NCBI GenBank assembly: GCA_052173415.1
Contig: JBQMYQ010000042.1
Coordinates: 1-14,315 of the forward strand
Origin: Wolinella sp052173415
Lineage (GTDB): Bacteria; Campylobacterota; Campylobacteria; Campylobacterales; Helicobacteraceae
Length of the DNA: 14,315 nt
Reading direction: 5' to 3'
The number at the start of each line of letters is the position of its first letter. The first letter of the stretch is position 1. Shown in pieces: positions 6,016 to 14,053 of the stretch. The notes under the pieces were generated by a model. That model saw nothing but the letters and a program-made list of their open reading frames with translations, searched no databases and was not told where the DNA came from. The position numbers were made by a program, and so were the translations under genes.

Positions 6016-8179
6016 AATAGATCGTCGCAAGTTCTTTAAGCGAATAGGAAATCTCATCGATTTCCACTCGCTCGCCCCCGATTTTACCTAGGATTTTATG
6101 GGCGATTCCCAGTCTGTTGGCTAGGTTTTCTACGTGGGGCAGATTCTCCTTGCTAACCTCGATAATTGCGCGACTTGCGCTCTCGCTAAAAATATCCACT
6201 CCAAGATTGCTTTGCACCTTGCAACCACGATTCCCAAGCACGCTTGATTTAGCGAGTGCAAGGGCGATTCCGCCGAGATTTACATCTTTGGCACTCGCTA
6301 GGATTCCCGCCTCATTGCCCTCTTCTAGGAATCTCCACAGCGCACGCTCCTTTTTTAGGTCGATCTTTGGCGCATCTCCGCCCAGATTCCCCAAGATCTC
6401 CTTTTGATAGAGGCTTCCGCCAAATTCGCTCGCACTCTCGCCCAAAAGCACGATGAGATTCCCCTCCTCTTTAAAGCCACCAAAAAGCACCTTCTGCGCG
6501 CTCTTTAATAAGCCTACCGCAGCAATGCTCGGCGTGGGGAAAATATCTATCCCATTGCTTTGATTATAGAGCGAGACATTGCCGCTCACTACGGGTGTTT
6601 CAAGCTCTTTGCACGCCTCTTTGATCCCCTCGCACGCTTCGGAGAATTGCCACATCACTTCAGGATTCTCAGGATTCCCAAAATTCAGACAATCCGTAAT
6701 CGCCAACGCTCTAGCCCCGCGCACAGCGACATTCCGCCCTGCCTCAGCCACGGCGAACTTCGCCCCCTCGCGCGGATTTAGGTAGCAGTAGCGCGCATTG
6801 CAATCCACACTCATCGCTAGCGCCGCTCCGTTCTCCCTCACACGCACCACACTCCCATCAAGCGCGCCCGCACCGATGATTGTATTGCTCTGCACCATGG
6901 AATCATACTGGCTATAAACCCATGATTTATCAAGCACTTCAGGTGCTCTCCATAGCTTCATAAACGCCTCTTTGGGCGAGATTCCCGCGCAGAGATTGAC
7001 TTTTTGCTTCTGTAAAGCCTCCAAATAGGCGGGCTTTTTTACAGGGCGACTAAGTATCGGAGCCTCCTCACTCACGGGTGCAATGGGAATCTCTGCGCAT
7101 TTTTCTCCATGCCAAAATAGCTCCATTTTCCCGCTATTTGTCACCTCGCCGATCACCTCCGCATCAAGCTCCCATTTGCGGAAAATCTCCAAAACCCGCT
7201 CTTCACACCCTTTGCGCGCACAAAGGAGCATGCGCTCTTGGCTTTCGCTCAGCATTAGCTCATAGGGACTCATGCCCGATTCCCGCATGGGAATCCGATC
7301 TAGGTGCATAATCATGCCACTCCCGCTACGCCCCGCCATCTCAAAGCTTGAACTAGTCAGCCCTGCCGCGCCCATGTCTTGGATTCCCACGACGTAATCG
7401 GTCTTAAAAAGCTCCAAACACGCCTCAAGCAACAACTTCTCAGAGAATGGATCGCCCACCTGCACGGTCGGACGCAAGGCACTCGATTCCTCACTGAAGC
7501 TATCACTGCTCATTACTGCGCCACCCAGCCCATCGCGCCCCGTTTTGCTCCCAACATAAATGACAGGATTCCCGCTCCCCTCGGCGCGTCCATAGAATAT
7601 CTCATCACTTTTGGCAATCCCGAGCGTAAAAGCATTGAGCAAAATATTGCCGTTGTAGCACTCCTCAAAACTCATCTCCCCGCCAATCGTAGGCACGCCC
7701 ATACAATTGCCATAGCCACCGATTCCCGCGACGACGCCTTTGAGTAAATAGCGATGTTTTTTCCCCATCTCATCATCACGGCGAATATCGCCAAACCGAA
7801 TGGAATTAAGACTTGCCACAGGACGCGCACCCATGGTAAAAATATCGCGCATAATCCCGCCCACACCCGTGGCTGCACCCTGATAGGGCTCAAGGAAGCT
7901 TGGGTGATTGTGCGATTCCATCTTAAAAACCGCGGCATATCCCCCGCCAATATCGATCACACCGGCATTTTCGCCCGGTCCTTGGATTACCCATGGGGCT
8001 TTGGTGGGGAAAGCACTTAAATATTTCTTGCTTGATTTGTAGCTACAATGCTCGCTCCACATTGCCGAGAAGATTCCGAGCTCCACGAGATTTGGCTCGC
8101 GCCCGAGAATCTCGATAATCCGCTCATAATCCGCTTGCGAGAGTTTGTGATTTTTAAGTAGCGTTGGGAGATTTTCCAT
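5981..8179 (-). CDS. purL: Phosphoribosylformylglycinamidine synthase subunit PurL
   Basis: The protein has 732 residues, the size of the small PurL that works with separate PurS and PurQ subunits rather than the long single-chain enzyme. It converts FGAR, ATP and glutamine-derived ammonia to FGAM in step four of cytoplasmic purine synthesis. Conserved segments are WSEHCSYKSSKKYL (41-54), KMESHNHPS (86-94, nucleotide and metal site), the glycine-rich run GAATGVGGIMRDIFTMGARP (101-120), LTSSSFEMAGRSGSG, and in the second half DCLNFGNPENP and GNVSLYNQS. ATG 8179 is preceded by AAGGA at a rather long spacing. Neither purS nor purQ lies in this window, so the pathway is scattered. The 3' end overlaps the small hypothetical gene. 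Confidence 0.97.
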   Translation of the reverse strand: MENLPTLLKNHKLSQADYERIIEILGREPNLVELGIFSAMWSEHCSYKSSKKYLSAFPTKAPWVIQGPGENAGVIDIGGGYAAVFKMESHNHPSFLEPYQGAATGVGGIMRDIFTMGARPVASLNSIRFGDIRRDDEMGKKHRYLLKGVVAGIGGYGNCMGVPTIGGEMSFEECYNGNILLNAFTLGIAKSDEIFYGRAEGSGNPVIYVGSKTGRDGLGGAVMSSDSFSEESSALRPTVQVGDPFSEKLLLEACLELFKTDYVVGIQDMGAAGLTSSSFEMAGRSGSGMIMHLDRIPMRESGMSPYELMLSESQERMLLCARKGCEERVLEIFRKWELDAEVIGEVTNSGKMELFWHGEKCAEIPIAPVSEEAPILSRPVKKPAYLEALQKQKVNLCAGISPKEAFMKLWRAPEVLDKSWVYSQYDSMVQSNTIIGAGALDGSVVRVRENGAALAMSVDCNARYCYLNPREGAKFAVAEAGRNVAVRGARALAITDCLNFGNPENPEVMWQFSEACEGIKEACKELETPVVSGNVSLYNQSNGIDIFPTPSIAAVGLLKSAQKVLFGGFKEEGNLIVLLGESASEFGGSLYQKEILGNLGGDAPKIDLKKERALWRFLEEGNEAGILASAKDVNLGGIALALAKSSVLGNRGCKVQSNLGVDIFSESASRAIIEVSKENLPHVENLANRLGIAHKILGKIGGERVEIDEISYSLKELATIYYEGFRKLVEKI

Positions 8180-8311
8180 TAATGCCTAGTCCTTAAACGG
8201 TATTTCAAGAGAGGGTCGATTCCCGCTGTGAAAGTGGCGGATTTTACTTAAAAGGCGATAAAGTAGAGATGAAACCCGTTGCTTTAAAATCTAGGAATAT
8301 TTTTAACTAAA

Positions 8312-8349
8312 TTTTGTAGAATGCCACCCACCATATATGCCTTAAGGAG
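8312..8349 (+). promoter_or_regulatory. Promoter and ribosome binding site of ppsA
   Basis: TTTTGTAGAAT gives an extended -10 (TG, then TAGAAT at 8317-8322) with no good -35, typical of this phylum. AAGGAG (8344-8349) lies 9 bases before ATG 8359 and fixes the start. The 179 bp between purL and ppsA holds the divergent promoters; no riboswitch-like fold was recognised there. Confidence 0.5.
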
Positions 8350-8358
8350 TGAAGGACA

Positions 8359-10782
8359 ATGAAATACATCAAGTTTTTTAAGGAGCTAAACAACCGTGAT
8401 GTTCCTATTGTAGGCGGTAAGAACGCGAGCATTGGAGAGATGTTTCAAGAGCTTGTGCCTATGGGGATCAAAGTCCCAAACGGCTTTGCAATCACGAGTG
8501 AAGCCTATTGGTATCTGCTTGATAGCGCGGGAATCCGAGACAAAATCCGCTCGCTTCTTGAGGATGTTGATGTAACCGAAATTGATGTCTTGAAAGTTCG
8601 CTCCAAAAAAGTCCGCGATATGATTTTTGGGACGCCCTTGCCCGGGGATCTTCGCGAGGAGATATTGGAGGCGTATTCTACGCTCAGCAGTGAATACAAC
8701 ATGGAGCAAGCCGATGTCGCCGTGCGAAGCTCCGCCACAGCTGAGGATCTTCCTGACGCCTCTTTTGCAGGGCAGCAAGATACCTATCTAAGTGTGCAGG
8801 GACATCAAGAGCTAATCCACTACGTGAAATCCTGCTTTGCCTCACTCTTTACCGATCGAGCCGTGAGCTATCGAGCTTCACGAGGGTTTGACCACTTCAA
8901 AGTCGCGCTTAGCGTGGGCGTGCAAAAGATGGTGCGAAGCGATAGGGGGAGCTCGGGGGTGATGTTCTCTATCGATACGGAGACGGGCTTTAAGGATACG
9001 GTGTTTATCACGTCCAGTTGGGGATTAGGTGAAAATGTCGTGGGCGGGATGGTCAATCCCGATGAATTTTATGTTTTTAAGCCCACGCTCGCTCAGGGGA
9101 AACGCCCGATTATCAAGCGTCAATTAGGGCACAAGCACCTAAAAATGGTCTATGCCGCTCCGGGTAGCGAGCATCCGACAAAAAATATTCCCACCACGCA
9201 AGAGGAGATGAATAGCTTCTCCATAACCGACGATGAGTTGCTCACGCTTGCACGCTATGCGGTGATTATTGAGAATCACTACTCCAAAGAGGCGGGCGAA
9301 TATCGACCGATGGATATGGAGTGGGCTAAAGATGGCATTAGTGGCGAGCTCTACATCGTGCAGGCGCGCCCTGAGACAGTGCAGAGTCAAAAGATGAAGC
9401 AAGGCGGCAATAAACTTGAGAAGTATCTCTTTGAAGAAAAAAACAAAAAGCGGGAGATTCTCCTGCGAGGCAAGGCAATCGGCGGGAAAATCGGACATGG
9501 CAAGGTGCGCGTGATTGAAAGCATCGTCAATATGTCTGAGATTAGAGAGGGTGAAATTCTTGTAACAGACAACACCGATCCAGACTGGGAGCCTGCGATG
9601 AAAAAGGCTGCCGCTGTCATTACTAATCGCGGCGGACGCACCTGCCACGCAGCGATTGTCGCGCGCGAAATAGGTGTGCCTGCGATTGTAGGCGCAATCG
9701 GCGCGACAGAGAAGCTTGAGACGGGCATGGAGGTGACCGTCTCGTGCGCTGAGGGCGAAGAGGGCTTTGTCTATGCGGGAATCCACAATTTCAAAGTGGA
9801 GAGCGTCGATCTCTCAAACCTAGAGCAGCCTAAAACAAAAATCTACATGAACGTGGGGAATCCAGAAAAAGCCTTCCATTTCTCCAAGATTCCCAACAAC
9901 GGCGTAGGACTGGCGCGCATGGAATTTATCATCAACAACTACATCAAAGCCCATCCGCTCGCGCTTGTAGATATGCAAAATGGCAAGAAAAATATCGCTG
10001 ATGCCAAGATAATCCAAGAAATCATGGCAGGCTATGAGAATCCTAAAGATTTCTTCACCAAAAAAATCGCTGAGGGCGTAGGCATGATCGCGAGCGCGTT
10101 CTATCCCAATCCCGTCATCGTGCGCACCAGCGACTTCAAAACCAACGAATATCGTCGCATGATCGGCGGAGCAGAATACGAGCCCCATGAGGAGAATCCG
10201 ATGATAGGCTACCGTGGGGCTAGTCGCTACTACTCTGAGGCGTATCGACCGGCGTTTGAGTGGGAGTGTCAGGCACTCGCAAGCGTGCGAAGCGAAATGG
10301 GGCTTACCAATATAAAAGTGATGATTCCTTTCCTGCGCTCGCCTGAAGAGGGCAAGAAAGTGCTTGAAATCATGCGCCGAAACGGGCTAGTCTCAGGGGA
10401 AAATGGGCTTGAAATCTACGTGATGTGCGAGCTACCCGTGAATGTGATTTTGGCTGATGAATTTTTGCAGATGTTTGATGGATTCTCGATCGGCTCTAAC
10501 GACCTCACCCAGCTCACTTTGGGCGTAGATAGAGACGGAGAGCTTGTGAGCCACACCTTTGATGAGCGCAATCCAGCACTTCTTAAGATGTTCGCTCAAG
10601 CCATTAGCGCGGCGAAAAAAGCGGGCAAATATTGCGGAATCTGTGGTCAAGCACCAAGCGACTACATCGAGATCGCCGAATTCCTCGTCAAGGAGGGAAT
10701 TAGCTCCATATCTCTAAACCCCGATTCCGTGATTAATACGTGGGAGCGAATTGTGAAGCTCGAAAAAGAGCTCGGACGCTAA
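8359..10782 (+). CDS. ppsA: Phosphoenolpyruvate synthase (pyruvate, water dikinase)
   Basis: The protein has 807 residues, close to the E. coli enzyme. It makes PEP from pyruvate and ATP with release of AMP and phosphate, feeding gluconeogenesis in the cytoplasm. The N-terminal ATP-grasp domain begins with GGKNAS (19-24) and contains VRSSATAEDLPDASFAGQQDT. The swivelling phosphohistidine domain has GGRTCHAAIVAREIGVPA with catalytic H430. The C-terminal TIM barrel has GLARMEF, SIGSNDLTQLTLGVDRD and the CGQAPS motif with the catalytic Cys at 762. All key residues are present. It is divergent from purL and runs into the membrane transferase gene after 25 bp, so the two probably share a transcript. 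Pyruvate phosphate dikinase is excluded by length and motif form. Confidence 0.97.
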   Translation: MKYIKFFKELNNRDVPIVGGKNASIGEMFQELVPMGIKVPNGFAITSEAYWYLLDSAGIRDKIRSLLEDVDVTEIDVLKVRSKKVRDMIFGTPLPGDLREEILEAYSTLSSEYNMEQADVAVRSSATAEDLPDASFAGQQDTYLSVQGHQELIHYVKSCFASLFTDRAVSYRASRGFDHFKVALSVGVQKMVRSDRGSSGVMFSIDTETGFKDTVFITSSWGLGENVVGGMVNPDEFYVFKPTLAQGKRPIIKRQLGHKHLKMVYAAPGSEHPTKNIPTTQEEMNSFSITDDELLTLARYAVIIENHYSKEAGEYRPMDMEWAKDGISGELYIVQARPETVQSQKMKQGGNKLEKYLFEEKNKKREILLRGKAIGGKIGHGKVRVIESIVNMSEIREGEILVTDNTDPDWEPAMKKAAAVITNRGGRTCHAAIVAREIGVPAIVGAIGATEKLETGMEVTVSCAEGEEGFVYAGIHNFKVESVDLSNLEQPKTKIYMNVGNPEKAFHFSKIPNNGVGLARMEFIINNYIKAHPLALVDMQNGKKNIADAKIIQEIMAGYENPKDFFTKKIAEGVGMIASAFYPNPVIVRTSDFKTNEYRRMIGGAEYEPHEENPMIGYRGASRYYSEAYRPAFEWECQALASVRSEMGLTNIKVMIPFLRSPEEGKKVLEIMRRNGLVSGENGLEIYVMCELPVNVILADEFLQMFDGFSIGSNDLTQLTLGVDRDGELVSHTFDERNPALLKMFAQAISAAKKAGKYCGICGQAPSDYIEIAEFLVKEGISSISLNPDSVINTWERIVKLEKELGR

Positions 10783-10807
10783 GGGTTTTCTAAAAAGGAT
10801 AGAGACC

Positions 10808-12655
10808 ATGAATTACAAAAAGACCTTGTGGCTAGTTTTGATATTTCTGGCGATATTTGCGCTCACACGAGGCTGGCTCTACGTCGAATATTTTGACTAT
10901 TTTGGCGAGCTATCCTTCAAAGACACGATACTTGCGTTCATTCAGGGCATTCGATTTGACCTAAACGTCATTTTTACATTCCTATCCCCTCTTATTTTGG
11001 TGCAGAACCTGCCATTCATTCGCCCTTACAAAATGCTCGACAGGCTCTGTTTCGCGTATGCTTCGGTCATGCTTGTGATATTTGTCTTCGCGCTCATGGG
11101 CGATGTCATCTATTTTAAGGAAGTGCAAAGGCACATGGGCGATGAGATTTTCCGTCTCTCCACCGAAATCCTTTGGCTTGTGAAACTACCCGTGCTCTAT
11201 CCTTATCACTTGCTCTTCGGGCTACTTCTCATCATCGCGGGAATCTACCTCCTATACAAGACACAAATCCAAAAAAATGCGCAAGAATTCGCTCAAAAAT
11301 ATCGCGTCGCAATATTTATTGCTATGCTTCTAGTCGGATTCCTCGCTATTAGAGGGACAATCACAAGCAAGCCCATCTCCATTTCAAACGCCTTTACAAA
11401 CGGCTCTCAAAAGTTTGGCACGCTGAGCCTCAACGGTATATTTACCTCCTTTATCTACCACAAGCGCATGGGGCGACACAATTACGCCTATTACCCCATG
11501 GATGAGGCGTTAGCCAATCTCGGCTTGAGCGCGAGCGAATATCCGCTGGAAAAATCCTATAACAACGAGCGGAGCAACCTAAACATCGTCTTTATCCTTA
11601 TGGAGAGCTGGATGCCACAGTTTATCGACAGCTTCGAGGGCAAAGGCGAGGCGGTAACGCCAAACTTCGATGAGCTCGCACGAAATGGCTTACGATTCTC
11701 GAATTTTTTCGCCAATGGCAAGCGTTCTATCGAGGGCATACAATCCACACTAACAGGAATCATTCCACTCCAAGGCTACCCTCCTCTTGGCTTTGGACTT
11801 GAGAATTCCAATATCACGAAGCTCGGCAATATCCTAAGAAACAACGGCTATGAGTCCATTATGATGCAAACAAGCAAACGCGGAAGCTTCTACATGGACA
11901 CAATCGCCAATGTGCTTGGTTTTGATCGCTATTTTGGTATGGAGGATATGCCTGTTACGCTTGATTATCCTAATCCTAAAGGTGCGCAATTTGGCTGGGA
12001 TTACGAAGGATACATGAAGCTTCTAGGCGAGATTAACAAAAGCAAGCAGAATTTCTTTGCATTTTTCTTTACAGGCACGACACACGTGGACTTCCCACGC
12101 TTGCAGGAGCGATTTGAGAAATTCCCCTATGATGACGCACGCGGGGTAAATGCCTTTAAAAATATGCTCCACTACTCCGACTGGGCTCTCGGGGAGTTTA
12201 TGCGCCTTGCAAAAAAAGAATCGTGGTTTGAGGATACGATCTTTATCCTGCTCTCCGATCACACGAATGGCTTTAGCGACGACTGGACGCTTCGATCTAG
12301 ATTCCATATCCCTTGCATCTTTTATTCGCCTAAACATATCGCACCGGGCGTCCATACTGCCTATTCGCACCAGCTTCAAATTATGCCTACTATCATTGAT
12401 CTTTTAGGCTTTAAAGACCCATTTTATTCGCTCACTCACTCTATTTTCAGGAATCGTGAGGATCAGGAGCTTATCTACAATCTAGTGGGCGAGACGACGA
12501 GCCTTATTAGTAGCGATGGATTCTTGGTAAAAAGTGGCGATTCCCTGCTTGAGAGTAGCTATGATCCCGCGCGCTTAGAAGAGCAAAATAAAAAATTGCA
12601 ATCCATCATTACTGTCGTTGGGGAGCTATTGCAGACAAATAAAATTGCTCGATAA
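10808..12655 (+). CDS. LtaS/MdoB-like membrane phosphoglycerol transferase (sulfatase fold)
   Basis: The 615-residue protein has five predicted membrane helices (about residues 6-22, 50-70, 80-103, 123-150 and 166-182) and then a large periplasmic domain of the alkaline-phosphatase/sulfatase superfamily. Metal and active-site candidates are E266 (ILMESW), S307 (NGKRSIEG), H426 (GTTHVDF) and D484-H485 (LLSDHTNG). Lipoteichoic acid synthase and MdoB relatives move phosphoglycerol from phosphatidylglycerol onto an acceptor. This organism should lack teichoic acid, so an envelope glycan or lipid acceptor is inferred. The nucleophile position holds Ser where LtaS has Thr. AAGGAT lies 7 bases before ATG 10808. 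It follows ppsA by 25 bp. The fold is confident; substrate and exact reaction are not. Confidence 0.88.
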   Translation: MNYKKTLWLVLIFLAIFALTRGWLYVEYFDYFGELSFKDTILAFIQGIRFDLNVIFTFLSPLILVQNLPFIRPYKMLDRLCFAYASVMLVIFVFALMGDVIYFKEVQRHMGDEIFRLSTEILWLVKLPVLYPYHLLFGLLLIIAGIYLLYKTQIQKNAQEFAQKYRVAIFIAMLLVGFLAIRGTITSKPISISNAFTNGSQKFGTLSLNGIFTSFIYHKRMGRHNYAYYPMDEALANLGLSASEYPLEKSYNNERSNLNIVFILMESWMPQFIDSFEGKGEAVTPNFDELARNGLRFSNFFANGKRSIEGIQSTLTGIIPLQGYPPLGFGLENSNITKLGNILRNNGYESIMMQTSKRGSFYMDTIANVLGFDRYFGMEDMPVTLDYPNPKGAQFGWDYEGYMKLLGEINKSKQNFFAFFFTGTTHVDFPRLQERFEKFPYDDARGVNAFKNMLHYSDWALGEFMRLAKKESWFEDTIFILLSDHTNGFSDDWTLRSRFHIPCIFYSPKHIAPGVHTAYSHQLQIMPTIIDLLGFKDPFYSLTHSIFRNREDQELIYNLVGETTSLISSDGFLVKSGDSLLESSYDPARLEEQNKKLQSIITVVGELLQTNKIAR

Positions 12656-12785
12656 TTGCTCTTTATGAGGACGTGGATTCCCGCCTTTTTATGTGGAATC
12701 TCTATGTGAGTGCGCCCATTTTGTGCCTAGGATTCCTGGGCGGTGCTATTTTGATACAACGCAAATATCTCTAAAAAGGAATCCC

Positions 12786-13388
12786 ATGAATTTTAGTAGA
12801 AGCTTATTGTTCGCAATGTTTTTAAGTGGCTCACTCTTGGCGCACGAGGAGAGCGAAAGTGGCTTTTATCTAGGCGTGGGGCTAGACCTACTAAACTCCA
12901 CAAGCCACACGACAATCGACCTTCCCATAGGATACTCGCTCACGCAAAACCTCGACAGGGAAAAGAAGGTCCAAAGACCTGGCATCAACATCGGCTATCG
13001 CTTTACGCCAAATCATCGAGTCTATTTTGAGTATCGCACATTTGAGCGTGAGTTTGCACTCAAAGAACGAGAGATCTCAATGTGGCTTTTTGGCTATGCT
13101 TATACGCCTAAATTTAGTGACAATTGGCGCGCTCTACTTGGAGCGAACGTCGGCTCAACTTCAATGACTGATGACTATAACCATGAAATCAGTGCAATCA
13201 CGGTAGGCTTCAAGCTTGGCATGATTCTTGAGCTTGCCAAACACCACGAGATTGAGCTCGGATTCCGCCACGATCGTGTGAAATTTGATGTAGATTTTAT
13301 AGGTGGCGCACCACAGACCATCATCGCCTATGGCACACAAGAGCTAAAATACAGTGGGTTTTTTATGGGCTACAACTACAAGTTCTAA
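12786..13388 (+). CDS. Small outer-membrane beta-barrel protein
   Basis: The protein has 200 residues. ATG 12786 is chosen over upstream ATG 12693 because AAGGA lies 5 bases before it and a clean signal peptide follows (MNFSRSLLFAMFLSGSLLA, cut before HEES). The mature part alternates polar and hydrophobic residues in strands: GFYLGVGLDLL, GINIGYRFTPNHRVYFEYRTF, MWLFGYAYTP, AITVGFKLGMILEL, HEIELGFRHD and GFFMGYNYKF. This pattern, with glycine-aromatic strands and a terminal Phe, fits an eight-stranded OmpA/opacity-type barrel. Such proteins act in surface stability, adhesion or immune interaction; the specific role is not readable. It stands alone after a gap of 130 bp and is convergent with the pilin-like gene. 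Confidence 0.82.
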   Translation: MNFSRSLLFAMFLSGSLLAHEESESGFYLGVGLDLLNSTSHTTIDLPIGYSLTQNLDREKKVQRPGINIGYRFTPNHRVYFEYRTFEREFALKEREISMWLFGYAYTPKFSDNWRALLGANVGSTSMTDDYNHEISAITVGFKLGMILELAKHHEIELGFRHDRVKFDVDFIGGAPQTIIAYGTQELKYSGFFMGYNYKF

Positions 13389-13528
13389 GGGATTTTGCCT
13401 CTGCCCTCTCCCGACCTACCACCTTTGTTGGTGCTTGATGAAAAGGGGTAGAGAGAACTGCATAGGTTCCCGTCAACTCCGTAGGAAATCCACAGAAATC
13501 CTACTTACACACCCCATACACCAAAAAG

Positions 13529-14008
13529 CTAAAACTGCACTCGTTTAGGAGTAAGGACGAATTCATGACGACCCGGCTTCCAAACCTTCCTGCACACAGG
13601 GCTATCTCGGACGACAACAAACAGTATGTCCCCATGCTCTGGATAATAATTGCTTCCTAGACCAACACATGTATTATGCATGGTAGCATTACTCCCACCA
13701 TCGACTGCCAAAGTGCTGTAAGTAAGAGGAAGAGGAAATTTGGGATCCGTGAGATCATTTACTTTTCAAAGTGACTTAGTAATATGGGTAAATGCCCATT
13801 CAGGATCCCAATGATTAGGGTTATCTCCGTTCCGCCCCATATGCATCGCCACCTCCGCCTGTATGAGCGTCGCGATGTCGTGCTTGAGGGTAGCTGCCAT
13901 CGCATCAATCCGATTTGCAGACATTTTTGGGATCGCAACGGCGGTGAGGATTCCCAGTATGACGACGATGAAGATGATCTCTATCATCGTAAAAGCGTGT
14001 CGTTTCAT
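13529..14008 (-). pseudogene. Type IV pilin/pseudopilin-like gene with in-frame TGA
   Basis: The first 80 codons (14008-13769) start with a class III signal, KRHA before FTMIE, then IIFIVVILGILTAVAIP. The processing site is Ala-Phe, the conserved Glu is the fifth mature residue (E10), and the hydrophobic helix is intact. TGA at 13766-13768 stops it. The same frame then runs on to 13529 with a typical tail for these proteins (NNT-like loop, ILFVVVRDSPVCRKVW, PKRVQF), giving about 159 residues in all, a normal pilin size. AAGGA lies 7 bases before ATG 14008. Such proteins build pili or secretion pseudopili in the envelope; no other pilus gene is in view. The lesion may be real decay or a sequencing error; TGA recoding is not supported. 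Confidence 0.8.
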
Positions 14009-14030
14009 TCTGCATTCCTTGGGTTAAGCT

Positions 14031-14036
14031 ATCTAA
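14031..14036 (-). promoter_or_regulatory. Candidate -10 box of the pilin-like gene
   Basis: The minus strand reads TTTTAGATAG here, giving a TTAGAT or TAGATA hexamer about 23 bp before the start codon. The G10 tract would fall inside the spacer between this box and any -35 element, so its length could set promoter strength. No good -35 is visible. Confidence 0.35.
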
Positions 14037-14043
14037 AAGCTCG

Positions 14044-14053
14044 CCCCCCCCCC
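14044..14053. repeat. Homopolymer C10 tract (G10 on the pilin strand)
   Basis: Ten consecutive C residues lie 35 bp upstream of the pilin-like start. Runs of G or C of this length are classic slippage sites in Helicobacter and Campylobacter. Being outside the coding frame, it would change transcription rather than reading frame. Confidence 0.85.

Noticed and set aside
6117..8020. Several plus-strand open frames opposite purL
   Set aside because: They are antisense frames in a GC-richer conserved gene, with Arg-, Pro- and Ser-rich compositions and no motifs or ribosome binding sites.
9139..10188. Minus-strand open frames opposite ppsA
   Set aside because: They overlap a fully conserved enzyme gene and show no family features, so they are antisense artefacts.
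10808..12655. Literal annotation as lipoteichoic acid synthase
   Set aside because: The fold matches, but a Gram-negative acceptor is unlikely to be teichoic acid and the nucleophile residue differs, so a broader name is used.
12693..12785. Upstream start giving a 231-residue outer-membrane protein
   Set aside because: The extra 31 residues are not signal-like and would bury the clear signal peptide that begins at 12786 behind its own ribosome binding site.
13401..13455. Terminator between the outer-membrane gene and the pilin-like gene
   Set aside because: Short dyads (CTACC with GGTAG, CACC with GGTG) are present but bulged and lack a T-run, so no terminator is called.
13766..13768. TGA read as selenocysteine or tryptophan in the pilin-like gene
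   Set aside because: No convincing stem-loop follows the TGA, selenocysteine is not known in pilins, and purL and the hypothetical-protein frame elsewhere in the window use TGA or TAA as ordinary stops. A nonsense mutation is simpler.
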